Source: Bradyrhizobium sp. CSA207 (GTDB lineage Bacteria; Pseudomonadota; Alphaproteobacteria; Rhizobiales; Xanthobacteraceae). Taken from it: DNA of 64,000 nucleotides. The stretch's first letter is position 1. Every line of letters begins with the position of its first letter. A program made the position numbers and the translations under genes. Below are positions 62,557 to 64,000 of the stretch, piece after piece. The stretch spans positions 1 through 64,000 of the forward strand of contig NZ_JAACFT010000028.1 of the NCBI RefSeq assembly GCF_029051685.1, read 5' to 3'. The notes below the pieces were generated by a model. That model did no database searches and had not been told where the DNA came from. It saw only the letters and a program-made list of their open reading frames with translations.

Positions 62557-62830
62557 GTGCCAGACACGATCGCCGTGGGAACGCCGATGGGCGGCGGGCG
62601 TATCGCCCGCAGCATGGGCTTTCGCATTGCGACACTGAGGGTCGCGGCCAACAGCTCACGGCCTAGAGGGCCTGCATTGGAGGCGACTTTCCTCGGCCAC
62701 ACTATCACGATTGTCGACGCCGCGCCCGTCGGCGGCGCGCTGGAACGCGGCCAGCTCAATTGTCTATGGCTGGACAATCACGGCGCCGGTCTCGGCGATC
62801 GTTGCGGCGCTGACCTGGTGGGGGTCAACG
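62557..62830 (+). pseudogene. phosphate (PiT-type) transporter C-terminal relic
   Basis: AVGTPMGGGRIARSMGFRIATLRVA, ALEATFLGHTITIVDAAPVGGALER and, in another frame, RWNAASSIVYGWTITAPVSAIVAALTWWGS match the last third of PiT-family low-affinity phosphate permeases (GTxxGGWRIVxTMG, STTHTITGAIxGVG, W...WxxTxPxSAxxAAL). Frame changes and missing pieces show it is dead. Confidence 0.55.
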
Positions 62831-62845
62831 CCTTGGATGTTTTCG

Positions 62846-63160
62846 TCAGGACACGAGCTTCAGCCCGACAATGCCGGCGAGGATCAGTCCGATACTGGCA
62901 AAGCGAAACGCTGCGGCCGGCTCTCCGAACAGGATGATGCCGAGTGCTGCGGTGCCGACCGCACCGATGCCGGTCCAGACCGCATAGGCAGTTCCAATGG
63001 GCAGCGTCTTCAGAGCAAGGCCGAGCAGGATCACGCTGCCGGCCATGGCCGCGAGCGTGAGCACGGACGGAACGAGCTTGGTAAAGCCCTCGGTGTATTT
63101 GAGGCCGATTGCCCAGGCGACTTCCAGGAGGCCGGCGACCAACAAAATGCTCCAGGCCAT
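62846..63160 (-). CDS. sugE: SugE/Gdx-type small multidrug-resistance family exporter
   Basis: 104 residues, four transmembrane helices. MAWSILLVAGLLEVAWAIGLKYTEGFT holds the essential Glu (LLEVAW) and the SugE-type K-YTEGF; ALKTLPIGTAYAVWTGIGAVGTALLGI-like and LILAGIVGLKL complete the fold. Members of this subtype export guanidinium ions by proton antiport. A guanidine-II riboswitch lies directly upstream, which supports that function. Ribosome-binding site GGAGG is 5 bases before the ATG at 63160. Confidence 0.92.
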   Translation of the reverse strand: MAWSILLVAGLLEVAWAIGLKYTEGFTKLVPSVLTLAAMAGSVILLGLALKTLPIGTAYAVWTGIGAVGTAALGIILFGEPAAAFRFASIGLILAGIVGLKLVS

Positions 63161-63178
63161 GGCGACCCTCCGTTCATG

Positions 63179-63230
63179 GCAGGGTCGTCCCCGCGGCTGA
63201 TGTGATGATGAGCTGCAAGGCCGTCCTCGC
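63179..63230 (-). promoter_or_regulatory. guanidine-II (mini-ykkC) riboswitch
   Basis: In the minus-strand RNA two 6-bp hairpins, each with an ACGR tetraloop, stand in tandem: GCGAGG-ACGG-CCTTGC (63230-63215) and GCGGGG-ACGA-CCCTGC (63194-63179), joined by 20 bases. This is the defining architecture of the mini-ykkC motif. The second hairpin ends 6 bases before the purine-rich GGAGGG ribosome-binding site of the exporter gene, fitting translational control by guanidine. Confidence 0.85.
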
Positions 63231-63280
63231 CGGGGCTCGCGATTCGCTTCGATCAGTCAATGGTCAACTGCTCCCAAACA

Positions 63281-64000
63281 TCAGCATTCCGACATCAGTG
63301 GTTCGGCGAATTCACACGATCGACAAAGCAGAAAGCCGTCCGCTCCGTTCATGCGACTGGCAATCTTGCAAAAAGTCGCCCCTTCGAAGAGATCCTTGTA
63401 CCTGTCGCGGAGAAGGTTGCCCAAAACATGTCGTCGCTCAAAATCCATGCAGCAGAAAGTAACATCGCCGTTTGGGAGAAGAACATTGCGATATTGCCGT
63501 TCGTCAGGACATGTCAGTGCTCCAACGATTGGCTGTCGCGCTTCAACCATCTTAAGCTCGCCGCTGCCAGCCCTGCTGCGCGGCGGACGCGAGCGGACCA
63601 GCGCTTCCTCAGGAATTATGTCGACAAGTTCGGGATGAACGTCACCCATGACTATGAAGAGCAGTGATGAAATGTCGGCATCGACGAGCTGGCGCATCAA
63701 ATCGACATAGTTGCGCCTGACGAGACCACTATCCATGTGCGTGCCGTCATCAAAAACGTGCACCAGGAAAACGCGGAACTGCAACGCACGCAAGCGTCTT
63801 AGATCCTGCCCGTTCATTCCTACGAGGGTTGTGAAAATCCGGATTCCATGGCCACACGCGTAGGCATGCTCAACCATTTCTGTGCAAGCCGGATTGAGGC
63901 AAGGCTCCGAGTACCCCGAAAAGCTGATGTCGACAGCTGCGGGTACGCGCGCCAGACATCGCTTAAAGTCTTGGAGAGAAAGATGCTTCACGTCGGATAT
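63281..64000 (-). CDS. radical SAM protein with SPASM-type C-terminus (5' part beyond window)
   Basis: The frame is open to the right edge, so the start and the C-x3-C-x2-C cluster motif lie outside. VDISFSGYSEPCLNPACTEMVEHAYACGHGIRIFTTLVGM is the SAM-binding region with SGYSEP in the position of the usual GGE motif. LTCPDERQYRNVLLPNGDVTFCCMDFERRHVLGNLLRDRYKDLFEG and the final CRSCEFAEP form a SPASM-like domain that binds an extra Fe-S cluster, as in peptide- and sugar-modifying members. Substrate unknown. Confidence 0.75.
   Translation of the reverse strand: MSDVKHLSLQDFKRCLARVPAAVDISFSGYSEPCLNPACTEMVEHAYACGHGIRIFTTLVGMNGQDLRRLRALQFRVFLVHVFDDGTHMDSGLVRRNYVDLMRQLVDADISSLLFIVMGDVHPELVDIIPEEALVRSRPPRSRAGSGELKMVEARQPIVGALTCPDERQYRNVLLPNGDVTFCCMDFERRHVLGNLLRDRYKDLFEGATFCKIASRMNGADGFLLCRSCEFAEPLMSEC

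Noticed and set aside
1..64000. CRISPR arrays, rRNA genes and nod boxes
   Set aside because: No regularly spaced repeats, rRNA-like stretches or convincing 47-bp nod-box matches were seen; nod boxes were searched only by eye, so weak ones could be missed.

Overview
The window reads as a symbiosis-island segment of a rhizobium, most probably Bradyrhizobium. It carries nifH, nifQ, a broken nifV, nifW, a relic of fixA and fixBCX. The nif/fix genes have sigma-54 (-24/-12) promoters and, for two of them, exact NifA sites. Between the working genes lie many decayed insertion sequences (IS66, IS5, IS1182, IS256, IS630, IS110) and frameshifted gene remnants, as is usual in these islands. No rRNA, complete tRNA or CRISPR array was seen.

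Layout. 1-1.5 kb: transposase and transporter relics. 1.5-3.3 kb: a HIT-type protein and an alpha/beta hydrolase. 3.3-9.9 kb, minus strand: a compact operon with a class I/II aminotransferase, a cytidylyltransferase-type nucleotidyltransferase, a CDP-alcohol phosphatidyltransferase, a second aminotransferase, a methyltransferase-deacylase fusion and a methyltransferase. Diverging from it at 11.4 kb is a phosphoenolpyruvate (PEP) mutase gene, followed by a glycerophosphodiester phosphodiesterase. Together these look like a phosphonate, probably phosphonolipid, pathway. Each arm keeps a fossil of the other's lead gene, which suggests an inverted duplication of a pepM-aminotransferase module followed by reciprocal loss.

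14.3-23.1 kb: IS relics, a broken radical SAM gene, an S10 serine carboxypeptidase, a frameshifted B12-type radical SAM gene and a near-intact IS630 element with a -1 frameshift signal. 23.7-28.6 kb: a RiPP (ribosomal peptide) locus with a Nif11-leader precursor ending in a Val/Ala-rich tail, a PoyD-like radical SAM epimerase and a radical SAM C-methyltransferase. This is the proteusin toolkit (polytheonamide type), unexpected in a rhizobial symbiosis island.

28.9-39.4 kb: an exact NifA site and a consensus sigma-54 promoter precede two small ORFs, a compact VOC dioxygenase-like gene, an aminotransferase resembling hydroxyphenylglycine transaminases and a 2599-residue NRPS (formyltransferase, partial C, A, T, C, A, T, TE). 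Its two A-T modules are a 1.73-kb direct repeat in which I found one base difference. The promoter implies expression in nitrogen-fixing nodules.

39.7-46.8 kb: IS630, integrase, helicase and chemotaxis relics, a tRNA-3'-end-like sequence and a pair of M16 peptidase genes. 46.8-55.8 kb: ahpC with a trace of ahpD, then the nif/fix block. nifV is frameshifted by a 5-bp tandem duplication, and a fixA fossil sits behind a well-preserved NifA/sigma-54 promoter in front of fixBCX. 56.3-64 kb: an unknown protein, an RMD1-family protein, a CbiM-like membrane protein, a thermonuclease, a phosphate-transporter relic, a SugE/Gdx guanidinium exporter behind a guanidine-II riboswitch, and the 3' part of a radical SAM/SPASM gene running off the right edge.
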